Counted from the first letter of the stretch, positions 27,762 to 38,312 are shown. The stretch: DNA of 64,000 nucleotides from Marinobacter bohaiensis (GCF_003258515.1 NZ_QGEH01000001.1:372001-436000); one strand, 5' to 3'. Numbers and translations are program-made. Notes: generated from the letters alone by a model not told the origin.

Positions 27762-29024
27762 ATGAACCTTACTGATCTGAAGCAGAAACCCGTTCCCGAG
27801 CTGCTGGATATTGCCCAGGAAATGGGACTGGATAACCTGGCCCGTTCTCGTAAGCAGGACGTCATTTTCTCGATCCTGAAGAAGCACGCCAAAAGCGGCG
27901 AGGACATCTACGGGGACGGCGTGCTGGAGATTCTCCAGGACGGTTTCGGCTTCCTCCGTTCCGCCGATGCGTCTTACCTCGCCGGCCCGGACGACATCTA
28001 CGTGTCGCCGAGCCAGATCCGGCGCTTTAACCTGCGCACCGGCGACACCATTGCCGGCAAGATCCGGCCGCCGAAAGATGGCGAGCGTTACTTTGCGCTG
28101 TTGAAGGTCAACGAGATCAACTTCGACAAGCCGGACAACGCCCGCAACAAGATTCTGTTCGAGAACCTCACGCCGCTGTTCCCGGACGAGCGCCTGATGC
28201 TGGAAGCCGGTAACGGCAGCACCGAGGACCTCTCATCCCGGGTCCTGGACCTGGTGGCTCCGATCGGTAAAGGCCAGCGTGGCCTGATCGTATCCCCGCC
28301 GAAAGCGGGTAAGACGCTGTTGATGCAGGGCATCGCCCAGTCCATCACCCGGAACAACCCGGAATGCCACGTGATGGTTCTGCTCATCGACGAGCGTCCT
28401 GAGGAAGTCACCGAAATGCAGCGCACTGTGCGCGGCGAAGTGATTGCCTCCACCTTCGACGAGCCGCCGGCACGTCACGTGCAGGTCGCCGAGATGGTGA
28501 TCGAAAAGGCCAAGCGTCTGGTCGAGCACAAGAAGGACGTAGTGATCCTGCTCGACTCCATCACCCGTCTGGCGCGTGCCTACAACACCGTGATCCCGTC
28601 CTCCGGCAAGGTGCTGACCGGTGGTGTCGACGCCCACGCCCTGGAGAAGCCCAAGCGTTTCTTCGGTGCCGCGCGGAACGTCGAGGAAGGCGGCAGCCTG
28701 ACCATCCTGGCCACCGCGCTGGTCAACACCGGTTCCAAGATGGACGAGGTCATCTACGAAGAGTTCAAGGGTACCGGCAACATGGAAGTCCACCTGGACC
28801 GCCGCATTGCCGAGAAGCGTACCTACCCGGCCATCAACATCCGCAGCTCCGGCACCCGCCGCGAGGATCTGCTGATGAGCGAGGCCGACATCCAGCGGAT
28901 CTGGATCCTGCGCAAGCTGCTGCACTCCATGGACGACGACACCGCGTCCCTCGAGTTCCTGCTCGACAAGCTGCGCGATACCAAGACCAACGACGAATTC
29001 TTCCAGTCCATGAAGAAGCGCTGA
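27762..29024 (+). CDS. rho: Transcription termination factor Rho
   Basis: 420 residues, nearly identical in layout to E. coli Rho (419). It has the N-terminal helix bundle ([15 protein letters not shown]), the cold-shock-like RNA-binding domain with DGFGFLRS, and the ATPase core with Walker A PPKAGKT (Lys181/Lys184), Walker [17 protein letters not shown] and the Q-loop [10 protein letters not shown]. It is the hexameric RNA helicase that ends untranslated transcripts. Stable hairpin after the stop; ubiD follows 103 bases later. Confidence 0.98.
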   Translation: MNLTDLKQKPVPELLDIAQEMGLDNLARSRKQDVIFSILKKHAKSGEDIYGDGVLEILQDGFGFLRSADASYLAGPDDIYVSPSQIRRFNLRTGDTIAGKIRPPKDGERYFALLKVNEINFDKPDNARNKILFENLTPLFPDERLMLEAGNGSTEDLSSRVLDLVAPIGKGQRGLIVSPPKAGKTLLMQGIAQSITRNNPECHVMVLLIDERPEEVTEMQRTVRGEVIASTFDEPPARHVQVAEMVIEKAKRLVEHKKDVVILLDSITRLARAYNTVIPSSGKVLTGGVDAHALEKPKRFFGAARNVEEGGSLTILATALVNTGSKMDEVIYEEFKGTGNMEVHLDRRIAEKRTYPAINIRSSGTRREDLLMSEADIQRIWILRKLLHSMDDDTASLEFLLDKLRDTKTNDEFFQSMKKR

Positions 29025-29032
29025 TCGCGCCC

Positions 29033-29065
29033 GGCCCACCCGCAACCTTCGGTCGCGGGTGGGCC
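29033..29065 (+). terminator. Stable hairpin after rho
   Basis: ggcccacccgc (29033-29043) pairs perfectly with gcgggtgggcc (29055-29065), with a small acc/ggt stem inside the loop. No T-run follows, so termination is uncertain; it may instead protect the rho mRNA 3' end. Confidence 0.45.
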
Positions 29066-29127
29066 ATCCATCCTGCTTTCCCGTACACTGCTCCATCCCT
29101 TTGGACGTTCAGGCTCAGGACAGCGTC

Positions 29128-30606
29128 ATGAAATACGACGATCTGCGCGATTTCATTCGCCAACTGGAAGCGATTGGCGAGCTCAAGCGCATCAAGACCG
29201 AAGTCGATCCCTACCTGGAGATGACCGAAATCTGCGACCGCACCCTGCGTGCGGGCGGCCCGGCACTGTTGTTCGAGAACCCCAAGGGCTCGGACATTCC
29301 CGTGCTGGCCAACCTGTTCGGCACCCCCAAACGGGTCGCCCTGGGCATGGGCCAGGAGGACGTGGCCAGCCTGCGTGAAGTGGGCAAGCTGCTGGCGTTC
29401 CTCAAGGAGCCGGATCCGCCCAAGGGCTTCAAGGACGCCTGGGAAAAGCTGCCGATCTTCAAGCAGGTCATGCAGATGGGGCCAAAAGTGCGCCGCTCTG
29501 CGCCCTGCCAGGACGTGGTGATCGACAAAGACCACGTCGACCTCTACAAACTGCCCATCCAGCATTGCTGGCCGGAGGACGCCGGGCCCCTGGTAACCTG
29601 GCCGCTGGTCATTACCCGCGGGCCGCATAAAGAACGTCAGAACCTGGGGATTTATCGGCAGCAACTGATCGGTCGCAACCGGCTGATCATGCGCTGGCTC
29701 AGCCATCGCGGCGGAGCACTGGATTTCCAGGAGTGGCAAAAGGCGCACCCCGGCGAGCCGTTCCCGGTCGCGGTGGCGCTGGGCGCGGACCCCGCCACCA
29801 TCCTCGGGGCCGTGACGCCGGTGCCGGACAGTCTGTCCGAGTATGCCTTCGCCGGTCTGTTGCGGGGCAGTCGCACCGAACTGGTCCAGGCGGGGCTGTC
29901 GGAGCTGCAGGTGCCGGCCAGCGCCGAGATCGTGCTCGAGGGCTACATTTACCCGGACGACATGGCTCCGGAAGGGCCGTTTGGCGATCACACCGGCTAC
30001 TACAACGAGGTGGAGCATTTCCCGGTGTTTACCGTGGAGCGCATCACCCACCGCAAGGATCCGATCTACCACAGCACCTACACCGGGCGTCCGCCCGACG
30101 AACCGGCGGTGTTGGGGCTGGCGCTGAACGAAGTGTTCGTGCCCATCCTGCAGAAGCAGTTCCCGGAAATCGTGGATTTCTACCTGCCGCCGGAAGGCTG
30201 TTCCTACCGCATGGCGGTGGTGACCATGCGCAAGCAGTATGCCGGCCATGCCAAACGTGTGATGATGGGCGTATGGTCGTTCCTGCGGCAGTTCATGTAC
30301 ACCAAGTTCGTGATCGTCACCGACGACGACGTCAACGCCCGGGACTGGAACGACGTCATCTGGGCGATTACCACCCGAATGGACCCGGCGCGGGACACCA
30401 CCCTGGTGGAAAACACACCGATCGACTACCTGGATTTCGCCTCGCCGGTGGCCGGCCTGGGCTCCAAGATGGGGCTGGATGCCACCAGCAAGTGGCCGGG
30501 CGAAACCGACCGGGAATGGGGCCGGGCCATCGCCATGGACGCCGCCGTCAAGGAGCGGGTGGATGCCATCTGGTCCGAGCTGGGCATTGATGAGTCCGCA
30601 TCGTGA
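29128..30606 (+). CDS. ubiD: 4-hydroxy-3-polyprenylbenzoate decarboxylase UbiD
   Basis: 492 residues, the expected UbiD length. [22 protein letters not shown] at the start and the prenyl-FMN and active-site regions ([38 protein letters not shown], [14 protein letters not shown] as [11 protein letters not shown]) are conserved. It decarboxylates the ubiquinone precursor using prenylated FMN made by UbiX. The frame opens 23 codons earlier, but ATG at 29128 is the family start. The next gene, a flavin reductase, overlaps its stop by 17 bases. Confidence 0.95.
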   Translation: MKYDDLRDFIRQLEAIGELKRIKTEVDPYLEMTEICDRTLRAGGPALLFENPKGSDIPVLANLFGTPKRVALGMGQEDVASLREVGKLLAFLKEPDPPKGFKDAWEKLPIFKQVMQMGPKVRRSAPCQDVVIDKDHVDLYKLPIQHCWPEDAGPLVTWPLVITRGPHKERQNLGIYRQQLIGRNRLIMRWLSHRGGALDFQEWQKAHPGEPFPVAVALGADPATILGAVTPVPDSLSEYAFAGLLRGSRTELVQAGLSELQVPASAEIVLEGYIYPDDMAPEGPFGDHTGYYNEVEHFPVFTVERITHRKDPIYHSTYTGRPPDEPAVLGLALNEVFVPILQKQFPEIVDFYLPPEGCSYRMAVVTMRKQYAGHAKRVMMGVWSFLRQFMYTKFVIVTDDDVNARDWNDVIWAITTRMDPARDTTLVENTPIDYLDFASPVAGLGSKMGLDATSKWPGETDREWGRAIAMDAAVKERVDAIWSELGIDESAS

Positions 30607-31606
30607 TGACCCCGTGCGGGTCAGGATTGACCCCGCCGGACTCGAATTCACCGCGTCGCCCAGGGACGATCTGCTGACCGCGGCCCGCCGGGCAGGCATT
30701 GCCATTCGCTGGTCCTGCCGCAACGGAGTCTGCGAACTCTGTGAAGCCCGGCTCAAGGCGGGACGGGTGCTCAACACCCGGACCGATCAAGAGATAGAAC
30801 CGCCCGCGACCCTGATGCTGTGTCGAAGCCAGCCGCGCGGGCCGGTGGAATTGGAGATTGAGGAGGTTATGGCCGCAGGTTCCCAAACGCCGCAGCAGAT
30901 GCAGGCAACGGTCTCGGACATCAAGACGCTCAGCCACGACGTATACCGCGTGACGCTGACCTTACCCCGTCGGCGTGAGCTGGCATTTCATGCGGGCCAG
31001 TACCTGTCCGTGCGCCTGCCGGATGCGTCGCCGTCCTACTTCTCCATTGCCAGCAGCCCGTCCCGTGGCGACATCGAGCTGCACGTCCAGGCCGCGACGG
31101 ACTGGGCTTCCGCCCAGCGCGTCATGGACACGTTCCACACCGATGGTCAGGTGACGCTGGAGCTGCCCCACGGCAAGGCGTGCCTGGCGTCGGCCCCGCA
31201 ACAGCCGCTGGTGCTGGTGGCGGCCGGTACCGGCTTTGCGCAGATGAAAAGCATCGTCGACTACCTGCGGGAAACCGGCCTCCAGCAGCCAGTGCATCTG
31301 TACTGGGGTGTGCGGCGCCACGAGGACATGTACCTGCGTTCGCTGGCCTATCAATGGGCGGAGGACTGGGCGCCGTTCTCCTTCTTCCCGGTGGTGGGCG
31401 ACGACGCCGACAACGACTGGAGCGGCCACCACGACCAACTGGTGCGGGCGGTCCTGGCCGGTGGCTATGACTGGTCCGGCGTGAGTGTCCTGGCCAGTGG
31501 GTCGCCGCCGATGGTCTACACGCTGATGGACGCGCTGGTCGAGGCGGGACTACCGGAATCGGCGTTCCTGTCGGACGTGCTGGAATACGCGCCGCGGGGA
31601 CAATAG
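30590..31606 (+). CDS. Ferredoxin-NAD(P)H flavin reductase (CDP-6-deoxyglucoseen-reductase-like)
   Basis: 338 residues in two parts. An N-terminal plant-type [2Fe-2S] ferredoxin has CRNGVCELC (C-x4-C-x2-C) and a distal Cys in LMLCRSQP. A ferredoxin-NADP reductase module follows, with FAD-binding YLSVRLPD...YFSIASSPS and NAD-binding [14 protein letters not shown]. It resembles AscD/Fre proteins annotated as CDP-6-deoxy-delta-3,4-glucoseen reductase, which sit beside ubiD in many gammaproteobacteria. ATG at 30590 lies inside the ubiD end (17-base overlap), so the two are coupled. A role in supplying reduced flavin to the UbiX/UbiD step is inference only. Confidence 0.85.
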   Translation: MSPHRDDPVRVRIDPAGLEFTASPRDDLLTAARRAGIAIRWSCRNGVCELCEARLKAGRVLNTRTDQEIEPPATLMLCRSQPRGPVELEIEEVMAAGSQTPQQMQATVSDIKTLSHDVYRVTLTLPRRRELAFHAGQYLSVRLPDASPSYFSIASSPSRGDIELHVQAATDWASAQRVMDTFHTDGQVTLELPHGKACLASAPQQPLVLVAAGTGFAQMKSIVDYLRETGLQQPVHLYWGVRRHEDMYLRSLAYQWAEDWAPFSFFPVVGDDADNDWSGHHDQLVRAVLAGGYDWSGVSVLASGSPPMVYTLMDALVEAGLPESAFLSDVLEYAPRGQ

Positions 31607-32272
31607 GGCGGACGCCTGCGGGACATTACCAGCTGGCAAAACCAATGCAGCGGGCGCTTCTGAACCGGAGGAACTGGCAGCCTCCTGGGCTATCTGCAAG
31701 CCAGGCGAGATACCGGCTGTCCTTCGGCCAGCTCCGAAACTGAAGTTTCGGCTACACGGGCGGGGGGCTTCGGGCCTTGGCATGAGGCTGATAGGCGGCA
31801 CGGGCAATGTGGCCGGCGCGTCTGAACCGGAGGAGCTGGTGGCCTCCTGGGCTATCTGCAAACCCGGCGAGATACCGGCTGTCCTCCGGCCAGCTCCGAA
31901 ACTGAAGTTTCGGCTACACGGGCGGGGGCTTCGGGCCTTGGCGTGAGGCTGATAGGCGGCACGGGCAATGTGGCCGGCGCTTCTGAACCGGAGGAACTGG
32001 TGGCCTCCTGGGCTACCTACAAACCCGGCGAGATACCGGCTGTCCTCCGGCCAGCTCCGAAACAGAAGTTTCGGCTACACGGGCGAGGGGCTTCGGGCCT
32101 TGGCGTGAGGCTGAGGGGCGGGCACACGCAATGTAGCCGGCGCTTTAGCGTCGGAGGAGCCGACAGGCTCCTCATGTGCGACCTACCGATTCCAGTATCT
32201 GCGCCGACGGCCCTTCGCCCTTCTTCAGAAGATAAACTTCAGCTGTACTTCGGACACGAACCTGAGGTCGTC
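31607..32272. other. Convergent intergenic region filled by tandem repeats
   Basis: 666 bases between the flavin reductase and hemY stops. Apart from the repeat array (31643-32176) no gene or terminator is supported. Open frames on both strands show the same peptide phrase repeated, as expected for translation of a tandem repeat rather than a gene. Confidence 0.7.
31643..32176. repeat. Tandem array of REP-like units, three copies plus a partial fourth
   Basis: Three near-identical units with period 162 and 161 bases (the phrase tctgaaccgg recurs at 31659, 31821 and 31982), followed by a partial, diverged fourth starting near 32129. Each unit holds a ggagg/cctcc stem and the palindrome ccgaaact-GA-agtttcgg (in 31731-31756, 31893-31918, 32054-32079; the last has one base change). 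A related palindrome occurs at 5340-5365. It resembles REP/BIME elements between convergent genes. No transposase is nearby. Confidence 0.85.
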
Positions 32273-33508
32273 TCAGGCCTTCGGCATGGGCAGTTCCGGC
32301 AGACCGTTGTCCCTCAACAGGCTCTGCATCAGCATCTGACTGCTTTCCGCTTCGTGACCCATGTGGGCATTCAATCGGGCCAGTTCGGCCAGGGTTTCCG
32401 GGCTGCGCTTCAGGCGCAGGCTGGTTTCGAAGTACTCCCGCGCTTTCCCCCACAGCTCATTACGCAGGCTCAACCGACCCAGTGCCAACAGCAGTTCGGG
32501 ATTGTTGGGGCGGTCCTGCAGCCAGCGCTCGGCAACGAGTAGCTGTTCGTCCGGTTTTTCGCCGGCGATGCGGCCGTAGAGGTTGGCCAGGTCGTCGCTC
32601 CAGTGGTTGCGCAGCACCTTGCGCAACAGGGTTTCCGCCTGGGGCTCGTCGCCCAGCTCGGCCAGGTGGCGGGCGTACTCGTGGATGGTGTACGAATCCC
32701 GGCGCATGGAGCCGGGCAGTTCGTCCCACAGGGCAACCAGAGGCGTCAGGTCACGCTCTGCGAACGCCTGCCGGCGAATGTCATCCGCGGCCTGTTGCAG
32801 CAGGTTGTGCCAGGTGGTCCGTTCCAGTTCCTGCAGTTCGTCCTTGTCCACCAGATCGCGCTTGCGCAGCTCGGGAATCAGGCGGGCCAGTTCGCGCCAG
32901 TCTTCCAGGCCTTCGTAGACCCGCCGCATCAGTTTGAGGATGAACGGATGATGCGGGGCCTGCTTGCGCAGACGCACCAGCGTCGCCAGCCCCTGCTCCA
33001 GGCGGTTGCCCGCCAGCTGCAGTTGCGCCTGGGTGATGCCCACCGCCAGGTCGGACCCCGGGGTGCTTTCAAAGGCCTTGCGCAGCAGGTCTTCCACCGC
33101 TTCGTGATCGCCGCACTCGAAGGCGCACTGGGCGGCGGCCAGGTAGTTGATCAGCGGCGTGTCAGCACGGTCCGCCGAGCTTTCCAGCAGCTTGCGCCCG
33201 CGCGGCCAGTTGCCCTCGGCCAGGGCCAGCAGACCCTGGGTGGTGCGGCGGCGTGCGCGGCGTTCGCTGCTGCGGGTGAGCCAGCCGCTGACCACGCCCT
33301 TGCCGCTGTGCAGGCGCCGGAAGAACGCCAGCACCAGTTGCAGGGCGACGGTCACCAGCAGGATCAGCAGGACGCCCACCCAGAAATTGGTTTCGATCAG
33401 GTAGTTGCCCAGGCTGATGCGGATGTAGCCGCTGTCGTACTGCAGCCCCAGGCTCAGGCCGGCGCCGATCAACAGCGCCAGCAGGAACAGGAGAAAGAGT
33501 TTCCTCAT
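32273..33508 (-). CDS. hemY: HemY (haem operon TPR membrane protein)
   Basis: 411 residues: two N-terminal membrane helices (about 3-22 and 40-62) then a cytosolic helical TPR domain (GLLALAEGNWPRGRKLL, YLAAAQCAFECGDHEAVEDLLRKA, LARLNAHMGHEAESSQML). Member of the gammaproteobacterial HemY family in the hem operon, whose biochemical role is not settled; it is not protoporphyrinogen oxidase. Its ATG overlaps the hemX stop by 4 bases. Last gene of the hemC-D-X-Y transcript; the tandem repeat array follows. Confidence 0.93.
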   Translation of the reverse strand: MRKLFLLFLLALLIGAGLSLGLQYDSGYIRISLGNYLIETNFWVGVLLILLVTVALQLVLAFFRRLHSGKGVVSGWLTRSSERRARRRTTQGLLALAEGNWPRGRKLLESSADRADTPLINYLAAAQCAFECGDHEAVEDLLRKAFESTPGSDLAVGITQAQLQLAGNRLEQGLATLVRLRKQAPHHPFILKLMRRVYEGLEDWRELARLIPELRKRDLVDKDELQELERTTWHNLLQQAADDIRRQAFAERDLTPLVALWDELPGSMRRDSYTIHEYARHLAELGDEPQAETLLRKVLRNHWSDDLANLYGRIAGEKPDEQLLVAERWLQDRPNNPELLLALGRLSLRNELWGKAREYFETSLRLKRSPETLAELARLNAHMGHEAESSQMLMQSLLRDNGLPELPMPKA

Positions 33509-34626
33509 GACGCGTCGCCTGCCTTATCCCCGTCCGGGGCGTTGTCGTCGGCGGGCGGTGCGTCGCCGCTGAGGCGACCTTCCAGGCGGGCCTTGAGCAG
33601 GCGCAGGGACTGGCTGATGTCCGGCAGTTCCGGGTTGATGTCGCGCGATGCCAGCTCGGCCAGGTTGTCGCGCAGGGCGCGTACCGGGCCGTGACTGCCG
33701 TCGTACCAGGTGTTGAGCCAGTCGGCGGACTTGCCCAGGGACTTTTCGTACAGGGCCTGGTTGCCGCGCAGGACAGCCAGTTGTGCCTCTTCCAGCATCA
33801 GGCGCATGTTGAGTCGGGCGTAGACGCTCTGGTCGGGGGAGAGCAGGGGCTTGACCGGCTCGTCCAGCCGGCGCACGGAAATCGCCTCGCTCAGGGTGGC
33901 GCGGATGGCCGACCAGCCCTTGGCGAAGACATCCTGGTCGCCGCCGGATTCGGGGGCGGCTGCGGCGTTGGCGTTGTACTGTTCGACGGCATCCTGGGCC
34001 AGTGCGCGGTCGGTCAGGTTGCCGATGCTGTCGATGGCCGCTTCCAGCTGCAGGTAAAGGCCGGTGCGGTCCACCTTCTCGATGCCCTGCAGGGCCAGGA
34101 TTTCCCGCGCCACCTGCTTGCGCACCGGGTAGCTGCCGGGATCGTCGGTCTGTTCCAGCACGTCGTCCGCGGCTTTCAGTGCGGACATGGCACCTTCAAA
34201 GTCTTTCTCGATCTGCAGACGCTGGTTGGCAATGCGCAGCAGGTACTCGGCTTCCGCCAGCAGCCAGTCGGTGCGGGTGCGATTGCCGGCTTCGAGCAGG
34301 GCCTGGGCGTTGTGGTCGATCTGGCGCTGCATCTCGCGGGTCAGGTCTCCCTGCTCGCCGAGTTCGGACTGCAGGGACTGGATGCGCTCGCGCAGTTGGC
34401 CGCCGCTCTGGCTGTAGTCGCGGTCGAGGCGTTCGGTGGTGCTGTCCAGGTAGTCGATGGACTGGTTCAGGGCCTGTTGCTGTTGCCACAGGTGCCAGCT
34501 CCAGAGCCCCAGGGCAATGACCGCCAGCAACGCGATGACGGCGACCACCCACAAGGGCCAGAGGCGCCGCGGAGGCTGTTGCGGAGACGCGACGGGCGCA
34601 GGCAGGTTGTTGGTTGTCTCAGTCAC
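33505..34626 (-). CDS. hemX: HemX (haem operon membrane protein)
   Basis: 373 residues: Pro-rich cytosolic N-terminus, one membrane helix (about 24-46), then a long coiled coil (STTERLDRDYSQ...EMQRQIDHNAQALL) and the conserved ANTDWLLAEAEYLLRIANQRL-like block. Often annotated as uroporphyrin-III C-methyltransferase, but it lacks the SAM-binding motifs, so I give it only as HemX. Starts 49 bases after hemD and overlaps hemY by 4. Confidence 0.92.
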   Translation of the reverse strand: MTETTNNLPAPVASPQQPPRRLWPLWVVAVIALLAVIALGLWSWHLWQQQQALNQSIDYLDSTTERLDRDYSQSGGQLRERIQSLQSELGEQGDLTREMQRQIDHNAQALLEAGNRTRTDWLLAEAEYLLRIANQRLQIEKDFEGAMSALKAADDVLEQTDDPGSYPVRKQVAREILALQGIEKVDRTGLYLQLEAAIDSIGNLTDRALAQDAVEQYNANAAAAPESGGDQDVFAKGWSAIRATLSEAISVRRLDEPVKPLLSPDQSVYARLNMRLMLEEAQLAVLRGNQALYEKSLGKSADWLNTWYDGSHGPVRALRDNLAELASRDINPELPDISQSLRLLKARLEGRLSGDAPPADDNAPDGDKAGDAS

Positions 34627-34675
34627 AGGCGTCCTTACTCGTTGATTGGAATTCCCGTTGTTCCGGGCCGCGGGA

Positions 34676-35452
34676 TCAGTCCAGCCGCCCCAGGCAGTGG
34701 ATCAGGCCTTCGGCGGTCAGCTGCTCCGGAACGTGCACGCGCTCAAAACCCTGTTCCCGCGCGGTGTCCGCCACCCGGGCCACGGGGACAAGCAGGTTGC
34801 GACGCATCAGGTTGTCATCGTTATTCTTACCCAGCGCGATCAGATTGTTCAATGTTTCTCCGGACAGGACCACGATGGCATCCGGATCAAAGGTCTGCAG
34901 CGCCTCGCGCAGGGTCTCGCTGTCGTAGTCGGGGCAGACCCGCTCATAGAGCACCATGTTGTCGACCCGGGCGCCGCGCTCGCGGAGCGTCTCGCCCAGC
35001 AGTTCGCGTCCGCCGCGTCCCTTGGCGATCAGTACTTTGTCGCCAGCCGGTCGCGCCAGGTTGGCCAGGGCCAGCAGGTGCTCGCTGCTGTAGCCGGTGG
35101 CGGGGATGCGTACCCGCAAACCGGCGGCCCGCAACACATCGGCCGTCCCCTGACCCACTCCATACCAGTTTAGTCCGACTGGCCACTGTGGCCACCAGTC
35201 CTCGGCGTAGCGCAGGAATTCGCGGGCCGCGCCGGGGCTGACGGCGATCACGTGCTGGTACAGGTCGAGCGACTGGATCAGGGTGCGGCGTTCCGGCGTG
35301 TCCGGCAGGGCGCGGCGCTCCAGCAGCGGCAGGCAATAGGTTCGGGCGCCCGCCGCCTGAAGTTCTCGCGCCAGTCGTTCGCCTTCTGGCTCGGGGCGGC
35401 CGATCAGGATGCGGCGACCGGCCAGCGGCGCGTCACTCGACCCGGTAGCCAT
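34676..35452 (-). CDS. hemD: Uroporphyrinogen-III synthase
   Basis: 258 residues. It cyclises hydroxymethylbilane with inversion of ring D to give uroporphyrinogen III. Diagnostic, if weakly conserved, motifs are [60 protein letters not shown] and [11 protein letters not shown]. The start chosen (ATG, 35452) overlaps hemC by 20 bases and gives the normal length; upstream in-frame codons belong to hemC in another frame. Confidence 0.92.
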   Translation of the reverse strand: MATGSSDAPLAGRRILIGRPEPEGERLARELQAAGARTYCLPLLERRALPDTPERRTLIQSLDLYQHVIAVSPGAAREFLRYAEDWWPQWPVGLNWYGVGQGTADVLRAAGLRVRIPATGYSSEHLLALANLARPAGDKVLIAKGRGGRELLGETLRERGARVDNMVLYERVCPDYDSETLREALQTFDPDAIVVLSGETLNNLIALGKNNDDNLMRRNLLVPVARVADTAREQGFERVHVPEQLTAEGLIHCLGRLD

Positions 35453-36386
35453 AGATCTCGGCCAGGATCTTGTCGGCGCCCTTGGCCAGCAGCTCCTCGC
35501 CCAGCTCGCGGCCCAGGCGTTCGCCTTCGGCGCGCGGGGCACGACCTTCCACCCGGTGGATGGTCTGGCCGTCGACGGAGCCCACCAGTCCGCGTAACCA
35601 CAGGGTGTCGTCGCCTTCCAGCAGGGCGTAGGCGGCGATAGGCACCTGACAGCCGCCCTCCAGGCGCCGGTTGAGGGCGCGTTCGGCGCGCACCCGGTCG
35701 GCGGAATCGGCGTGGTTGAGCGGTTGCAGCAGGTCGATCAGTTCCTGGTCGTCGGTGCGGCATTCGATGCCCAGCGCGCCCTGGCCCACGGCGGGCAGGG
35801 AAATCGTGTCCGGCAGGCAGTAGCGGATGCGGTCGTGAAAGCCCAGACGCTTGAGACCCGAGCTGGCCAGCACGATGGCGTCGTAGTCGCCGTTATCCAG
35901 CTTGGACAGCCGGGTGTTGACGTTGCCGCGCAGGGTGCGGACTTTCAGGTCCGGCCGGTAGGCGCGCAGCTGGGATTCCCGGCGCATGCTGGCGGTGCCC
36001 ACCAGGGCGCCCTCGGGCAGGGCATCGACGTTGTCGTAGTGGTTGCTGACGAAGGCGTCGGTGGGATCGTCCCGCTCGCAGATGGCAACCAGTCCCAGGC
36101 CGTCCGGGAAGGTCATGGGCACGTCCTTCATGGAGTGCACGGCCAGGTCGGCGCGGCCATCGAGCATGGCTTCTTCCAGCTCCTTCACGAACAGGCCCTT
36201 GCCACCGATCTTGGCCAGGGGCACGTCCAGGATCTTGTCGCCCTGGGTCTTGATGCCCAACAGCTCAACGGTGATGTGGGCATGCAGTCGCTCCAGTTCC
36301 GCCTTGATGAACTCGGCCTGCCAGAGGGCCAGGGCACTGTTGCGTGTGGCGATGCGAAGGGTGCGCGGTGTTGTGGATCGAGTCAT
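35433..36386 (-). CDS. hemC: Porphobilinogen deaminase (hydroxymethylbilane synthase)
   Basis: 317 residues. It polymerises four porphobilinogens on a dipyrromethane cofactor bound to Cys246 in [14 protein letters not shown]. Other conserved blocks are [46 protein letters not shown] and [13 protein letters not shown]. First gene of the hem operon, 84 bases downstream of algR on the same strand, as in Pseudomonas. Confidence 0.96.
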   Translation of the reverse strand: MTRSTTPRTLRIATRNSALALWQAEFIKAELERLHAHITVELLGIKTQGDKILDVPLAKIGGKGLFVKELEEAMLDGRADLAVHSMKDVPMTFPDGLGLVAICERDDPTDAFVSNHYDNVDALPEGALVGTASMRRESQLRAYRPDLKVRTLRGNVNTRLSKLDNGDYDAIVLASSGLKRLGFHDRIRYCLPDTISLPAVGQGALGIECRTDDQELIDLLQPLNHADSADRVRAERALNRRLEGGCQVPIAAYALLEGDDTLWLRGLVGSVDGQTIHRVEGRAPRAEGERLGRELGEELLAKGADKILAEIYGYRVE

Positions 36387-36470
36387 GAATGCTGCTTTCG
36401 GCTGTTCGGTCAGTGGAGCCGTTAGCCTACCGTTTATGACGTCAAATGTCCCGGCCCCGATGGCGTGGTA

Positions 36471-37205
36471 TCACTTGCCCAGCAGGGCCTCGCGAACGGA
36501 ACTGGCGTGCCGGCGGCTGACCGGCAGGCGCTGCTCGGAGTCGTTGAGCTGGATCAGGTGCTGGCCGTCCGGGGTGCGTTTCATGGCGGCGATGTGGCGT
36601 CGCCCCACTAGGGTGTTGCGATGGATGCGCAGCAGGCTGTCGGGGTAGGTCTGTTCCAGCTCTTTCAAGGTGTAGTCGGTCACGGTCTCGCCGCGGCCAT
36701 GGTGCAGGGTGACGCATTTCTGGTCGGCCTGGCAGTAGCGGATGCCGCCAATGTCGATCAGCTCGGTGCCGCGGTGGGTGCGCACGGCGAGTTGTCCCGG
36801 GTGTTGCTCGGCGGTGGCCTGCAGTGCCTGGAGCTGGACCCGGTTGACCCGTCCCGCCCGGGCCAGCGCGTCGGCCAGGTTCTCGCGGCGTACCGGTTTG
36901 AGCAGGTAGGCCACCGCCTGCACCTCGAAGGCGTTGATGGCGTACTGGTCGTAGGCGGTGCAGAAGATGATGGCCGGCGGGCTGGCCAGGGCATTGACCT
37001 GCTCGGCCACGGCCAGGCCGTCGAGCCCCGGCATGCGGATGTCGAGCAGCAGGATATCCGGTTCGCACTCGGCGATCCGCGCCAGTACCTCGTCACCGTC
37101 GCTGGCTTCGCCACACACGGCATAGGTGGGCAGTTCTTTGACAAGCCGCTGCAGCCGTTCCCGGGCCAGCGGCTCATCGTCGGCAATGAGTACGTGTTGC
37201 GTCAT
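36471..37205 (-). CDS. algR: LytTR response regulator AlgR
   Basis: 244 residues. The receiver domain has the acidic pocket IADDEP (Asp9-Asp10) and phospho-Asp55 in LLLDIRMPG. The C-terminal LytTR DNA-binding domain includes ELIDIGGIRYCQADQKCV, TDYTLKELEQ, LLRIHRNTLVGRRHIA and the final LPVSRRHASSVREALL. In Pseudomonas AlgR controls alginate, type IV pili and other genes. It lies 21 bases after algZ, its sensor, and just upstream of hemC. GDP-mannose genes that could be targets are at 2375-5231. Confidence 0.92.
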   Translation of the reverse strand: MTQHVLIADDEPLARERLQRLVKELPTYAVCGEASDGDEVLARIAECEPDILLLDIRMPGLDGLAVAEQVNALASPPAIIFCTAYDQYAINAFEVQAVAYLLKPVRRENLADALARAGRVNRVQLQALQATAEQHPGQLAVRTHRGTELIDIGGIRYCQADQKCVTLHHGRGETVTDYTLKELEQTYPDSLLRIHRNTLVGRRHIAAMKRTPDGQHLIQLNDSEQRLPVSRRHASSVREALLGK

Positions 37206-37226
37206 GACCGGTTCGTCGTCCCTTGA

Positions 37227-38312
37227 TTACTGCGAGTTATCGCCATCCGTGGCTATGGTACGCCAGGGCAGGCGCAGGGTCACCGTGTAGCGCCCGGCAT
37301 GGACGCTGTGCTTGAGCAGGGCCTCGCCGTCGAACACCGTTTCCAGCCGTGCGCGGATGTTGGCCAGCGCCACCCGGTTGCCGCGATGCCCCGCCTGGTC
37401 GGCGTTGTAGGGGCGCTCTGGATTATGCACCTCGACGTAGACAAAGTGCCGCTTGCGATAGGTGTGGATGCGGATCTCGCCGCCTTCCGGGCGCGGCTGG
37501 ATGCCATGGTAGATGGCGTTCTCCACCAGCGGCTGCAGGGTCAGCGGCGGGATCGCCTGGCTGGCCAGATCGCCATCGAGATCCCAGTCGACGCTGAGTC
37601 GCTCGCCCAGGCGCAACTGCTCGATGGCGAGGTAGCGCTGGCACAGGGTCAGCTCCTCGCCCAGGGTGATCAGCCGGTCCTGGGTGCGCAGGCTGGCGCG
37701 GAACAGTTCCGACAGGTCCAGCACGGCGTCCTCGGCCTGGGTCGGGCGGCTGGCGATCAGGCTGGCGATGGTGTTCATGCTGTTGAACAGGAAGTGGGGG
37801 TGGATGCGGGCCTGCAGGGCGGTCATGCGCGACTGCATCTCCGCCTGCTTCTGCTGGCGCCACTGGTGCTGCAGGTAGAAGTAACGCAGCACCATCAGCG
37901 TGATGATCAGCGCCGCCAGCAGATTGCGGGCGATCAGGTGGGCCGGCAGGGCCTGGGCCTCGACCAGCAGGATACGATCGGCGATCAGGGTGAAGGTGAG
38001 GACGTCGAGCATCACCACGGCGGTAATGATGATCACCACCTTTGCCGTGGAGAACCGTTTCAGCCAGCCGCGCAGGCTGCATACCAGGGCGGCGCTGGTG
38101 AGCACGGTCCACTGTACGAACAGGGACACCAGGCCGAAATAGTGCCAGTCGATCAGGCCGCTGCGGGCGTGCAGGATCGACAGCAGCAGGACGATCAGCT
38201 CACTGGTCAGCAGCAACAGGAAAACCGCCCGCACCCGGCACAGGTCGGGCACAAAGAAATCCGCGTTGGGCAGCGTGGGGTTGCCCTCGATTCTGGGTCT
38301 GGCGGGGAGCAT
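37227..38312 (-). CDS. algZ: AlgZ/FimS-type sensor histidine kinase
   Basis: 361 residues with about four membrane helices (roughly 30-48, 58-80, 92-112, 128-147). The LytS/AlgZ-type kinase core follows: His-kinase motif ARIHPHFLFNSMNTIASLI (His171/His173), then TLQPLVENAIYHGI as N-box. This group lacks the classic H-box, so phosphorylation at these histidines is inferred from the family. It is the predicted partner of AlgR, encoded 21 bases downstream, and is divergent from argH. Confidence 0.88.
   Translation of the reverse strand: MLPARPRIEGNPTLPNADFFVPDLCRVRAVFLLLLTSELIVLLLSILHARSGLIDWHYFGLVSLFVQWTVLTSAALVCSLRGWLKRFSTAKVVIIITAVVMLDVLTFTLIADRILLVEAQALPAHLIARNLLAALIITLMVLRYFYLQHQWRQQKQAEMQSRMTALQARIHPHFLFNSMNTIASLIASRPTQAEDAVLDLSELFRASLRTQDRLITLGEELTLCQRYLAIEQLRLGERLSVDWDLDGDLASQAIPPLTLQPLVENAIYHGIQPRPEGGEIRIHTYRKRHFVYVEVHNPERPYNADQAGHRGNRVALANIRARLETVFDGEALLKHSVHAGRYTVTLRLPWRTIATDGDNSQ

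Noticed and set aside
31643-32176. Possible CRISPR array
   Set aside because: Units are about 162 bp and identical throughout, with no unique spacers and no cas genes.
31550-32542. Frames in the REP-like array showing repeated peptides
   Set aside because: The peptide repetition simply reflects the tandem DNA repeat; frames also run into hemY on the opposite strand.
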